NCBI GenBank assembly: GCA_029881855.1
Contig: JAOULU010000119.1
Location: forward strand, 1 to 5,713
DNA length: 5,713 nucleotides
Direction: 5' to 3'
Source of the DNA: Nitrosomonas sp.
Lineage (GTDB): Bacteria > Pseudomonadota > Gammaproteobacteria > Burkholderiales > Nitrosomonadaceae
A model generated the notes under the pieces. The model was not told where the DNA came from, did no database searches, and saw only the letters and a list, made by a program, of their open reading frames with translations. This document shows, piece after piece, positions 1 to 5,713 of this stretch. A program made the translations under genes and the position numbers. Position 1 is the first letter of the stretch. Every line of letters starts with the position of its first letter.

Positions 1-357
1 ACCACTCAAAAGGCCCGTAATTATTTCTACAATAGGATAGCGTATTGAAATATGACGACGACACTTGGAACAACATCCCCTTAAAACAACGTAACTGATA
101 ACAGGAATGTTTTCCAATATTGATATATTATGCCCGCAATGTGGGCATACTGAACACGGTGTTGCCAAATTAAATTTGGCTAATTCTTTACTACTTTCAC
201 CACGAAGTTCGGCACATTGTTGCTGCCAGTTTCTTTTCATCATCTTGGGTAAGCGGTAAATAACAACATTTAGAAAACTCCCCACCATTAAACCGAGGAT
301 GCTTACAAAGATAATAAAAAACGTTGGTGTGTCCTGCAACAGGGTTATGAGTGACAT
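1..357 (-). CDS. pilD: Prepilin peptidase / N-methyltransferase PilD, N-terminal part (cut by window edge)
   Basis: Bifunctional inner-membrane aspartic protease that removes the leader from type IV prepilins and methylates the new N-terminal Phe. Only the first 119 residues are in the window, read by eye on the minus strand from ATG at 355-357 to base 1 without a stop. Residues 11-32 form the first membrane segment and end in the family motif GSFLNVVIYRLP (26-37). A cytoplasmic zinc-binding loop follows, with the pairs C71-x2-C74 (CPHC) and C96-x2-C99, then NIPVISY (83-89) and ISIRYPIVE (103-111), all signatures of the DiS_P_DiS/PilD N-terminal domain. The catalytic aspartates lie beyond the edge. 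Two extra cysteines, C68 and C95, flank the zinc cysteines. The gene lies 58 bp downstream of pilC, probably in the same transcript. No strong Shine-Dalgarno is visible. A TTG directly upstream (358-360) is a less likely start. Confidence 0.93.
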   Translation of the reverse strand, partial: MSLITLLQDTPTFFIIFVSILGLMVGSFLNVVIYRLPKMMKRNWQQQCAELRGESSKELAKFNLATPCSVCPHCGHNISILENIPVISYVVLRGCCSKCRRHISIRYPIVEIITGLLSG

Positions 358-388
358 CAATTATTAGACACAAAATAGAGTAATTATA

Positions 389-407
389 GACATATAAGCC
401 CTATGTC
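389..407 (-). other. Perfect 6-bp inverted repeat in the pilC-pilD spacer
   Basis: GACATA (389-394) and TATGTC (402-407) are exact reverse complements around a 7-nt loop, and begin 9 nt after the pilC stop codon in transcript direction. No uninterrupted U-run follows, so it is not a canonical Rho-independent terminator. It could be a 3' processing or stability hairpin that lets pilC and pilD be expressed at different levels. A stem this short and AT-rich may also be chance. Confidence 0.3.
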
Positions 408-415
408 GCATAAAT

Positions 416-1639
416 TTATACGACATCACCCATTTGAAAGATGGGCAAGTACATTGCAACCACCATCCCACCAATTAAAGTACCTAACACAACCATAATC
501 ACTGGTTCCATCAAGCTTGACAACGCTTCAACTGCATCGTCTACCTCACCTTCATAAAAATCAGCGACTTTACTTAACATTGAGTCTAGTGCACCAGATT
601 CTTCACCAATTGCTACCATTTGTATGACCATACTAGGAAACACGTTTGTGTCCGCCATCGAAGCCATTAAACTATTACCCGTACTGACTTCAGTCTGAAT
701 ACTTTTGGTTGCTTCATAATAAACATAATTACCAGCGGCTCCAGCAACAGACTCTAGCGCTTCTACCAATGGAACACCTGCCGCAAACATGGTCGAGAGC
801 GTACGTGACCAGCGCGCAATCGTTCCTTTACGGATGACATCACCAAAAATTGGCATTTTCAACAGCAGCCTATCCATAACAGCCTGCATAGCAACAGATC
901 GTTTCCATGCATAAAGAAAACCGTAGATCCCCCCGCCCAAACCACCAAAAATCGCCCACCAATACGCTACAAAGAAATCTGATATCGCCATAACAAAAAG
1001 TGTTGGCGCTGGCAAATCTGCCCCGAAACTTGAAAATAATTCAGTAAATGCAGGAATAACAAAAAGCATAATCACTGCAGTTATAATAAAAGCAACAACA
1101 ATAATTGATATTGGATAAAACAACGCCGATTTTATTTTTCCTTTAATTGCTTGTATTTTTTCTTTGTAGGTCGCCAGCCGATCCAATAAACTATCGAGAA
1201 TACCGGCAGCCTCTCCAGCACCGACCAGATTACAAAATAACGCATCAAAATATAGCGGGTATTTACGAAAAGCATCTGCCAGGTTGTTACCCGTTTCAAC
1301 ATCTGCTTTAATATCCATCAGTAACTTGGCCACAGCAGCGTTAGAATGGCCCTTACCAACAATATCAAAAGCCTGCAATAAAGGAACACCAGATTTCATC
1401 ATTGTGGCAAGCTGGCGCGTAAATAAAGTGATATCTTTATCGGTAATCTTGCCACCCGAAGAACGAGTTTTCTTAACTTTTGTAACTTGAATGCCTTGAC
1501 GTCGTAATGTAGATTTAACAATCACGGGGTCAACTGCATACATCTCACCTTTAACCTGTTTACCGGATTTATCTTTACCTTCCCATGAAAAACTGACTTG
1601 CTTTGTGTCTTTCTCTGTGCGTGCTGTCACAGTTGCCAT
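416..1639 (-). CDS. pilC: Type IV pilus inner-membrane platform protein PilC
   Basis: Polytopic GspF/PilC-family protein, 407 aa, the usual full length. It sits in the inner membrane, contacts the PilB and PilT ATPases, and moves pilins into or out of the fibre. The N-terminal soluble segment has the typical FSWEGKDKSGKQVKGE (17-32). Two tandem T2SSF domains follow. The first (about 72-195) has FTRQLATMMKSGVPL (73-87) and GAGEAAGILDSLL (140-152). The second (about 275-400) has RWSRTLSTMFAAGVPLVEAL (276-295) and AIGEESGALDSML (343-355). Membrane segments are predicted by eye at about 172-197, 212-243 and 376-400. The start is supported by an AAGGAGT Shine-Dalgarno 8 nt upstream. pilD follows on the same strand. 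pilB, which often lies just upstream, is not here. No frameshift or missing motif is seen. Confidence 0.97.
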   Translation of the reverse strand: MATVTARTEKDTKQVSFSWEGKDKSGKQVKGEMYAVDPVIVKSTLRRQGIQVTKVKKTRSSGGKITDKDITLFTRQLATMMKSGVPLLQAFDIVGKGHSNAAVAKLLMDIKADVETGNNLADAFRKYPLYFDALFCNLVGAGEAAGILDSLLDRLATYKEKIQAIKGKIKSALFYPISIIVVAFIITAVIMLFVIPAFTELFSSFGADLPAPTLFVMAISDFFVAYWWAIFGGLGGGIYGFLYAWKRSVAMQAVMDRLLLKMPIFGDVIRKGTIARWSRTLSTMFAAGVPLVEALESVAGAAGNYVYYEATKSIQTEVSTGNSLMASMADTNVFPSMVIQMVAIGEESGALDSMLSKVADFYEGEVDDAVEALSSLMEPVIMVVLGTLIGGMVVAMYLPIFQMGDVV

Positions 1640-1647
1640 ATTGACTG

Positions 1648-1654
1648 ACTCCTT
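1648..1654 (-). promoter_or_regulatory. Shine-Dalgarno of pilC
   Basis: The minus strand reads AAGGAGT eight bases before the ATG of pilC. This is a near-perfect ribosome binding site, fixes the start at 1639, and is the strongest such site in the window. Confidence 0.8.
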
Positions 1655-1661
1655 AATTACT

Positions 1662-1677
1662 CGGGACGTCCAACCCG
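1662..1677 (-). other. Small GC-rich inverted repeat in the pilC 5' leader
   Basis: CGGG (1662-1665) and CCCG (1674-1677) can pair around an 8-nt loop. The 8-bp palindrome GGACGTCC (1664-1671) overlaps this structure and is an alternative fold or protein site. It stands out in an AT-rich leader and ends 7 nt before the pilC Shine-Dalgarno. A regulatory role is conjecture. Confidence 0.25.
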
Positions 1678-1875
1678 GAAATTCACCAGCGCATAAAATC
1701 TACAACAACAATTTTTAAATGGCTGATGAAAGTTACGATTAGTCTAAATTTGCAAGCTATAACGGCACAATTTAAGAAATTACTTAGTATTAATTTTCAA
1801 ACAAAAAGGTACAAGTGACACGAACTAATTCTGAGAAAATAATTCATTTATTTGGCAAACAAAAAGTAATATTTA

Positions 1876-2784
1876 TTACAAACAGGTGCTTTGTTTTGAT
1901 TGACAATCGCCTTTAATCCCGACCAAAACTGTTGCGTAACGTAATTTCACATAGAGCTCTTTCTTCATACGACCATTTTTTAATCGTTTTGAGTCATTCA
2001 TGAATGACAGCATACTTGGTGTGATTTGTAATTTAGCTTCTTCACGAGTAATTCTTAGCGGGCGCGGCAAATTAAATTGGTCTGCAACCAAATCAAAATA
2101 TTCTCCCATTTTCAATTGTGAATCATCTGTCGCATGATAGACCCTCCCAGGCCTAGCATAACGCAGTGCCGCGCAAATAATTTGCGCCAAGTCATCAGCA
2201 TGAATATGATTAGTGTAGCTATCTTCTTTATGCAGAAGTGTTGGGGCACCATTGCGCAAGCGCGCTAACGGTAAACGATTTTCTGCATAAATGCCTGGCA
2301 CACGGAGAATTGAAACCAAGCAACAATTACGCACTCCCCAACGACGTATTTGTTTTTCTGCATCAACCCGACGTAATGCACGATCGTTCCCGGGCCTAAC
2401 TGGATGCGTTTCATCAACAAATGCGCCATTACAATTACCATAGACACCACTGGTGCTGATATAGACCAAACGTTGTGGTAAAATTGCTTGTCGTGACCCT
2501 GCCTGCGCAGTTAATGCGGATAGAAGATGGGTCGTGCGTGTATCACGTAACCCCTGATTTGGCGGCGGCGCTAGGTGCAATATAATTTGTGCCAGTCCTG
2601 CCAGTCTTTTCAACGTTGAAAAACGATCAAGGTCACCATAGACTGGAATAATGCCATGCAAACGTGCTTGATTAAAACTATCTGGGTTGCGATATAAACC
2701 AAGAATTCGATAATGAGACCGAAGTAGTGGTACTGCACGCAATGCAATATCTCCACAACCGACGATTAATAGTGTTTTTTTCAT
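1876..2784 (-). CDS. NAD-dependent epimerase/dehydratase-like protein (atypical extended SDR, YeeZ-like)
   Basis: Cytoplasmic NAD(P)-binding protein of 302 aa, full length for this family; the substrate is unknown. The N-terminus carries the Rossmann beta strand and nucleotide loop LLIVGCGDIA (5-14), a GxGxxA variant of GxGxxG. An acidic residue follows in YGDLD (49-53), then the strand LVYISTSGVYG (106-116) and VDETHPVRP (123-131). The canonical SDR catalytic YxxxK is absent: the equivalent stretch is about 135-143, with Arg residues and DAE. The substrate domain has ILRVPGIYA (159-167), YTNHIHADDLA (190-200) and VYHATDDS (215-222), all typical of a betaproteobacterial clade usually annotated simply as SDR or epimerase. 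An AGGAAAGAG ribosome site 8 nt upstream supports the start. It is divergent from the neighbouring reductase gene, and possibly co-regulated with it. Confidence 0.85.
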   Translation of the reverse strand: MKKTLLIVGCGDIALRAVPLLRSHYRILGLYRNPDSFNQARLHGIIPVYGDLDRFSTLKRLAGLAQIILHLAPPPNQGLRDTRTTHLLSALTAQAGSRQAILPQRLVYISTSGVYGNCNGAFVDETHPVRPGNDRALRRVDAEKQIRRWGVRNCCLVSILRVPGIYAENRLPLARLRNGAPTLLHKEDSYTNHIHADDLAQIICAALRYARPGRVYHATDDSQLKMGEYFDLVADQFNLPRPLRITREEAKLQITPSMLSFMNDSKRLKNGRMKKELYVKLRYATVLVGIKGDCQSKQSTCL

Positions 2785-2832
2785 ATAAGCTACTCTTTCC
2801 TACCCATTGCCTTTTTATTTACCTGTAACTCA
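2785..2832. promoter_or_regulatory. 48-bp divergent intergenic region
   Basis: This short AT-rich spacer lies between the starts of the minus-strand SDR gene and the plus-strand reductase gene, so at least part of each promoter must be here or inside the opposite gene. The SDR ribosome site (AGGAAAGAG, minus strand, 2793-2801) is clear. The reductase ATG has no recognisable Shine-Dalgarno in the preceding 20 bases. No confident -10 or -35 pair was found. Confidence 0.45.
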
Positions 2833-3879
2833 ATGTCGCATCAAATCATCATTAAGCCCAGTGGGCATACCTTAAACGTAGAATCCAATGAAACGATCTT
2901 ACAAGCCGCATTACGTGAAGGTTTTTCATTACCCTATGGCTGTCGCAATGGCTCATGCGGTATTTGCAAAGGTAAAATCATACAGGGATCTGTCGATTAT
3001 GGTCTACACAATGAAGAAACCCTAACAGAAGAAGAGAAACAAGCAGGTAGCGCATTATTCTGCTGTGCTTCACCGCTATCTGAACTTATTATTGAATGTC
3101 ATAAAATCAGCGCAACTAAGGACATTGAAATAAAAACACTACCCTGCAGAGTGCAAAAATTGGAACGTGTGGCTGAAGATATCATGGTAATTTCTTTACG
3201 ACTCCCTGCCAATCAACGGTTGCAATTTCTTGCGGGACAATATATTGATATTCTGCTAAAAGATGGGAAGCGTCGAAGCTTTTCCTTGGCAAACGCACCG
3301 CATGATGATGCTTTTCTTGAATTACATGCACGCAATCATCCAGGTGGCGTTTTTGCCGAGCATGTATTTACCCATATGAAGGTTAAAGATATTCTTCGAC
3401 TTGAAGGCCCCCTAGGTTCATTTTTCTTACGTGACGAACCTGCTGATTGTGACATCATATTTGTCGCTAGCGGCACTGGTTTCGCGCCGATAAAGAGCAT
3501 TCTTGAGCATGCTTTTTATCAAGAAAGCAGCCGAGGCAATAAAAGAAACATGACGCTTTATTGGGGCGTACGCACAAAAAACGAATTATATATGGCTGAT
3601 CTAGCTTACCAATGGCAAAAAGAGCATGACAATTTCACATTTATTCCCGTGCTATCCGATGCATTACCTACGGATCACTGGGAAGGTAGAGAAGGCTTGA
3701 TACATGAAGCTGTATTACAGGATTTTAAAAGCCTTGAAAAACATCAAGTATACGCTTGTGGTGCTCCCGCTATGGTTAAAGCAGCTTACCACGAGTTTAC
3801 TAATCAGCGTAATCTACCTAAAGATGGCTTTTTCTCTGATGTCTTTACACCGTCTACAAACAACCCCAATAACCCTTAA
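2833..3879 (+). CDS. 2Fe-2S ferredoxin / FAD / NAD(P)H oxidoreductase, of the type often labelled CDP-6-deoxy-delta-3,4-glucoseen reductase
   Basis: Soluble single-chain electron-transfer flavoprotein, 348 aa, that should pass electrons from NAD(P)H through FAD to a plant-type 2Fe-2S cluster and on to an unidentified partner. Domains in order: ferredoxin domain (about 1-90) with cluster ligands C37, C42 and C45 in YGCRNGSCGICKG, plus C77 in LFCCASP; FAD-binding beta barrel (about 102-200) with RRSFSLANAP (147-156) and GPLGSFFLR (192-200); NAD(P)-binding domain (about 205-340) with FVASGTGFAPIKSI (210-223) and YACGAPAMV (307-315). All key residues are present. The architecture matches AscD and the reductase components of aromatic-ring oxygenases (BenC and XylZ type). 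No oxygenase or deoxysugar gene is nearby, so the glucoseen-reductase name should not be taken as function. The start is placed by homology, as no ribosome site is obvious. It converges on hemY. Confidence 0.92.
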   Translation: MSHQIIIKPSGHTLNVESNETILQAALREGFSLPYGCRNGSCGICKGKIIQGSVDYGLHNEETLTEEEKQAGSALFCCASPLSELIIECHKISATKDIEIKTLPCRVQKLERVAEDIMVISLRLPANQRLQFLAGQYIDILLKDGKRRSFSLANAPHDDAFLELHARNHPGGVFAEHVFTHMKVKDILRLEGPLGSFFLRDEPADCDIIFVASGTGFAPIKSILEHAFYQESSRGNKRNMTLYWGVRTKNELYMADLAYQWQKEHDNFTFIPVLSDALPTDHWEGREGLIHEAVLQDFKSLEKHQVYACGAPAMVKAAYHEFTNQRNLPKDGFFSDVFTPSTNNPNNP

Positions 3880-3904
3880 TTATGCAATAAGCCATCAAAT
3901 TATA
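3880..3904. other. 25-bp convergent spacer, no recognisable terminator
   Basis: The stop codons of the reductase gene (plus) and hemY (minus) are separated by 25 AT-rich bases. There is no GC-rich stem with a T-run on either strand. Transcripts must therefore either overlap or end by another mechanism such as Rho. Confidence 0.5.
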
Positions 3905-5068
3905 TTACCCCAGATCCTTTAACGCGAACCCAATGCCTTTATTGTAATGATCTGTAGCCAATTCATGTTTGCCAAGCTTCTCATTTAACTGCGCTAGTGC
4001 AAAATGAGCGGTTAGGCCAGGCTCGACAGATAAACTCGCTTCCAGATAACTCTGCGCCTTACCCCAAAGTTCACAATGCGTACATAATTTACCCAACGTT
4101 AATAATAACTGCGCATTATTTGGTCGAGACTTAAGCCAAACCTCTGCACATTCAATTTGTCTGTTGACATGATAATCCAGGCATTCTGCATACAAAGCAA
4201 TTAATCCATCGTCCCAATGTTCATTAATACTTCGTTCGATAATTTTATGTGCAGTTGAACAATCACCGAGATTCATATAAGCACGAGTAATTGCAATCGT
4301 TAATTTACTATTATTCTTTTCTACCGGTGACAGACCCACCCAATATTTATTTAATGACGCAACATCAGACGCTTTATGCTTAATATTCTCCAGGTGTGCA
4401 TCATGTTTTAATTGTTCTATCGATGCTTTATTTATATGATGACGTTTTACCAATATATTAGCCAACTCGATCACGGCATCCCAATTCTGGGCTTGTTTTT
4501 GTGCCTCTAACTCCAGCTTCAATACCGATGTCTGTTGCAAACCTCCGGTCGAATACAGTAACTGTAATGCTTCGAGCGCCTCTTCATGCCGACCATCTTT
4601 CAGTAATAATTCAGCCTGAGTGACTAATCGTAACGATCTTTCTTCCGGCGCTTCTTTCTCAGCAGTAGCCAAATATTTATCACGCAATGAAATTTCATCC
4701 AGTTGATGTGCTGATCGTGCAGCAACTACAGCGCTAATTACTTTAGTTATAGATGAATCCGACAACCTTAACGCAACCGCAGCATTTTTCTTTGCTTGAA
4801 CAAAATCACCTTCAAAGAAAGCATTAAGCCCAGAAAACAGCATATGCTCTGCTTTTCTATGCTTGTATCCAAAAACTCTCATTATCAGCCACAAAACAAT
4901 ATAAAAAGCAAAGAATGCTCCTGCTAACCATACAATGAACATACTAAATGACAATTCAATTTCGTATGGCGGCATCACTAGAATAGCATGCCCCGTATTA
5001 TCCTTAGCAACAAGTGCCACAGCTACCGCTGCAACAAATAATGCTAATACCCAGAGTACCAGTCTCAT
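3905..5068 (-). CDS. hemY: HemY, membrane-anchored TPR protein of heme biosynthesis operon
   Basis: Proteobacterial HemY of 387 aa, near the usual length of about 390-400. It is not the protoporphyrinogen oxidase that shares this symbol in Bacillus. The N-terminus has two membrane segments (about 4-21 and 42-64) with a short periplasmic loop between them, including the NTGHAILVMPPYEIELS region (24-40) typical of the family. A helical TPR-like region follows; near its C-terminus is the family motif LLLTLGKLCTHCELWGKAQS (321-340) followed by YLEASLSVEP. HemY proteins are thought to help organise late porphyrin or heme steps, but the biochemical role is unsettled. The start is supported by GAGGAA (5074-5079) 5 nt upstream. 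Its ATG overlaps, as ATGA, the stop of the decayed hemX frame, the normal translational-coupling arrangement of hemDXY operons. Confidence 0.93.
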   Translation of the reverse strand: MRLVLWVLALFVAAVAVALVAKDNTGHAILVMPPYEIELSFSMFIVWLAGAFFAFYIVLWLIMRVFGYKHRKAEHMLFSGLNAFFEGDFVQAKKNAAVALRLSDSSITKVISAVVAARSAHQLDEISLRDKYLATAEKEAPEERSLRLVTQAELLLKDGRHEEALEALQLLYSTGGLQQTSVLKLELEAQKQAQNWDAVIELANILVKRHHINKASIEQLKHDAHLENIKHKASDVASLNKYWVGLSPVEKNNSKLTIAITRAYMNLGDCSTAHKIIERSINEHWDDGLIALYAECLDYHVNRQIECAEVWLKSRPNNAQLLLTLGKLCTHCELWGKAQSYLEASLSVEPGLTAHFALAQLNEKLGKHELATDHYNKGIGFALKDLG

Positions 5069-5486
5069 ATATTTTCCTCGTTACGCTGGAGCCAATAATT
5101 TTTGATTACATCAGGCTTGCTAACACAACTGGCACATTATTCCAGCAATATCAGTTTGCATTGGGCACAATGCCTATGACACTAAGGCTCAGCGTTTCTA
5201 TCAAGATGTTAATTAATAAAATTCCTTATCCTAAAATCAGTCCTAAAACCGACTCCATCAATTCAGCCGTGCAAACCTCACCAAGACTTGCCTAAATCTG
5301 CACGTAATCAATTTGTAAAAAGTGCAATACCAATGCAACAAGCTATTCACCAAAAACACCTATTACAAAATTAAAAAGCTCAATCACTTAAAACAAGCGA
5401 TTGCGAAAATTATGGTAAAAAAACAGAGGCTAAAATATTTTTGTTTGGTTGAGTTCCGTGTATTTCTGATCATGACTAATCGTCAT
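5065..5486 (-). pseudogene. hemX: Decayed hemX remnant between hemD and hemY
   Basis: In many proteobacteria hemX, of roughly 1.1 kb, lies between hemD and hemY. Here only about 420 bp remain, with stops in all three minus-strand frames. An ATG (5484-5486) overlaps the hemD stop as ATGA and opens an 18-codon frame (MTISHDQKYTELNQTKIF) ending at TAG 5430-5432. A hydrophobic stretch follows in shifted frames (ILASVFLP, then IIFAIACF), like the HemX membrane anchor. Towards the 3' end, HemX-like pieces occur in the right order: LRADLGKSW (5281-5307), QTDIAGI (5138-5158), NVPVVLASL (5112-5138), and DVIKNYWLQRNEENI ending at TGA 5065-5067 inside the hemY ATG. The last three join by two -1 shifts. 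They resemble the conserved HemX C-terminus as I remember it; no alignment was run. The middle is missing. The hemY ribosome site lies inside the last codons, which may explain why that end survives. Confidence 0.7.
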
Positions 5487-5713
5487 ATCGAATACTTGGT
5501 TACATGAAAATAATCCTGTAGCCCTTGCAGCAAACCTTTATCTCCAGCACCAACTGTTTTCACTACTTTTTCCAATCCAAGATCTTTTGCTGTTTGCGCA
5601 ATACGTTCATGCGCTGTCAACACTGGCGTTTCCTTTAGTAATTGTTGGCCAAGCTGGCCTATCATGTCAAATAAATTGTGTAATCCCTCGCTACTAGTAA
5701 TGATAACGGCATT
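5483..5713 (-). CDS. hemD: Uroporphyrinogen-III synthase HemD, C-terminal part (cut by window edge)
   Basis: Cytoplasmic enzyme that closes and inverts ring D of hydroxymethylbilane to give uroporphyrinogen III, the precursor of heme and siroheme. The window holds the last 76 codons, open to the edge at 5713. Visible family features are the strand and loop NAVIITSSEGLHNLF at the window edge (the TSSEG motif), TPVLTAHERIAQTAKDLGL (the HPRIAxxAxxLG-type motif), and GAGDKGLLQGLQDYF at the C-terminal helix. The normal stop context suggests this end is intact. Its TGA (5483-5485) overlaps the ATG of the decayed hemX as ATGA, so this was once a translationally coupled hemD-hemX-hemY unit. The promoter is outside the window, upstream of hemD or hemC. 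Confidence 0.9.
   Translation of the reverse strand, partial: NAVIITSSEGLHNLFDMIGQLGQQLLKETPVLTAHERIAQTAKDLGLEKVVKTVGAGDKGLLQGLQDYFHVTKYSI

Larger units (their letters stand above)
1640..1875 (-). other. Non-coding gap upstream of pilC, presumed promoter region
   Basis: This 236-bp AT-rich stretch separates the stop of the upstream minus-strand gene from pilC. I found no coding frame, RNA gene or remnant of pilB in it. It probably carries the pilC promoter, but no convincing sigma-70 or sigma-54 element stands out. On the minus strand, TTGAAA (1795-1800) followed by AT-rich sequence is the best -35-like hexamer, with no good -10 at standard spacing. Confidence 0.5.

Noticed and set aside
1284..1490. 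Plus-strand open frame inside pilC
   Set aside because: Antisense shadow of a well-conserved pilC coding region.
1751..1775. Sigma-54-like element upstream of pilC (TGTGCC ... TTGC on the minus strand)
   Set aside because: The spacing between the GC-containing halves does not fit the GG-N10-GC rule for -24/-12 promoters.
1837..1853. AAATAA/TTATTT inverted repeat after the SDR stop as a terminator
   Set aside because: The stem is only A and T with no following long T-run, so it is too weak to call in AT-rich DNA.
2265..2450. Second minus-strand open frame inside the SDR gene
   Set aside because: Out-of-frame shadow; the SDR frame carries all the family motifs.
3704..3922. Plus-strand open frame overlapping the end of the reductase gene
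   Set aside because: Out-of-frame shadow of the conserved C-terminal NAD(P) domain.
5014..5295. Plus-strand open frame of 93 codons
   Set aside because: It overlaps the hemY N-terminus antisense and the hemX remnant, has no recognisable family motif and no ribosome site, and is best explained as chance.
5322..5507. Plus-strand open frame of 61 codons, Lys-rich
   Set aside because: It is antisense to the hemX remnant and the hemD end. Its composition simply reflects the AT-rich decayed sequence.

Overview
The window comes from an AT-rich Gram-negative genome, most likely a betaproteobacterium. The evidence is the hemD-(hemX)-hemY order, the pilC-pilD pair, and two proteins of types common in that class: a YeeZ-like NAD-binding protein and a ferredoxin-reductase often labelled CDP-6-deoxy-glucoseen reductase. 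An AT-rich member of the Nitrosomonadales would fit, but that placement is inference from protein style, not from a search.

Layout. Positions 1-1639 (minus strand) hold the type IV pilus genes pilC (complete) and pilD (first 119 codons; the rest lies beyond base 1). PilC is the inner-membrane platform that moves pilin subunits, and PilD is the peptidase that cleaves and methylates prepilins. No pilB lies directly upstream of pilC; there is a 236-bp non-coding gap instead. Positions 1876-2784 (minus) encode an extended-SDR-like NAD(P)-binding protein. It is divergently arranged, across 48 bp, with a plus-strand gene (2833-3879) for a three-domain iron-sulfur flavoprotein reductase. That gene ends 25 bp from the convergent hemY.

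Positions 3905-5713 (minus) are the end of a heme-biosynthesis operon: the last 76 codons of hemD (uroporphyrinogen-III synthase), a decayed hemX, and an intact hemY (membrane-anchored TPR protein). The 0.4-kb hemD-hemY interval keeps ATGA-type overlaps at both ends, where hemX would start and stop. It also keeps short HemX-like peptides scattered over different frames, but it has stops in all three minus-strand frames and is far shorter than hemX. I read it as a hemX pseudogene with a large internal deletion and several frameshifts. This is the most notable observation in the window.

Apart from hemX, the genes look intact and ordinary. I see no mobile element, CRISPR array, tRNA or rRNA, and nothing that supports an undescribed defence or biosynthetic system.
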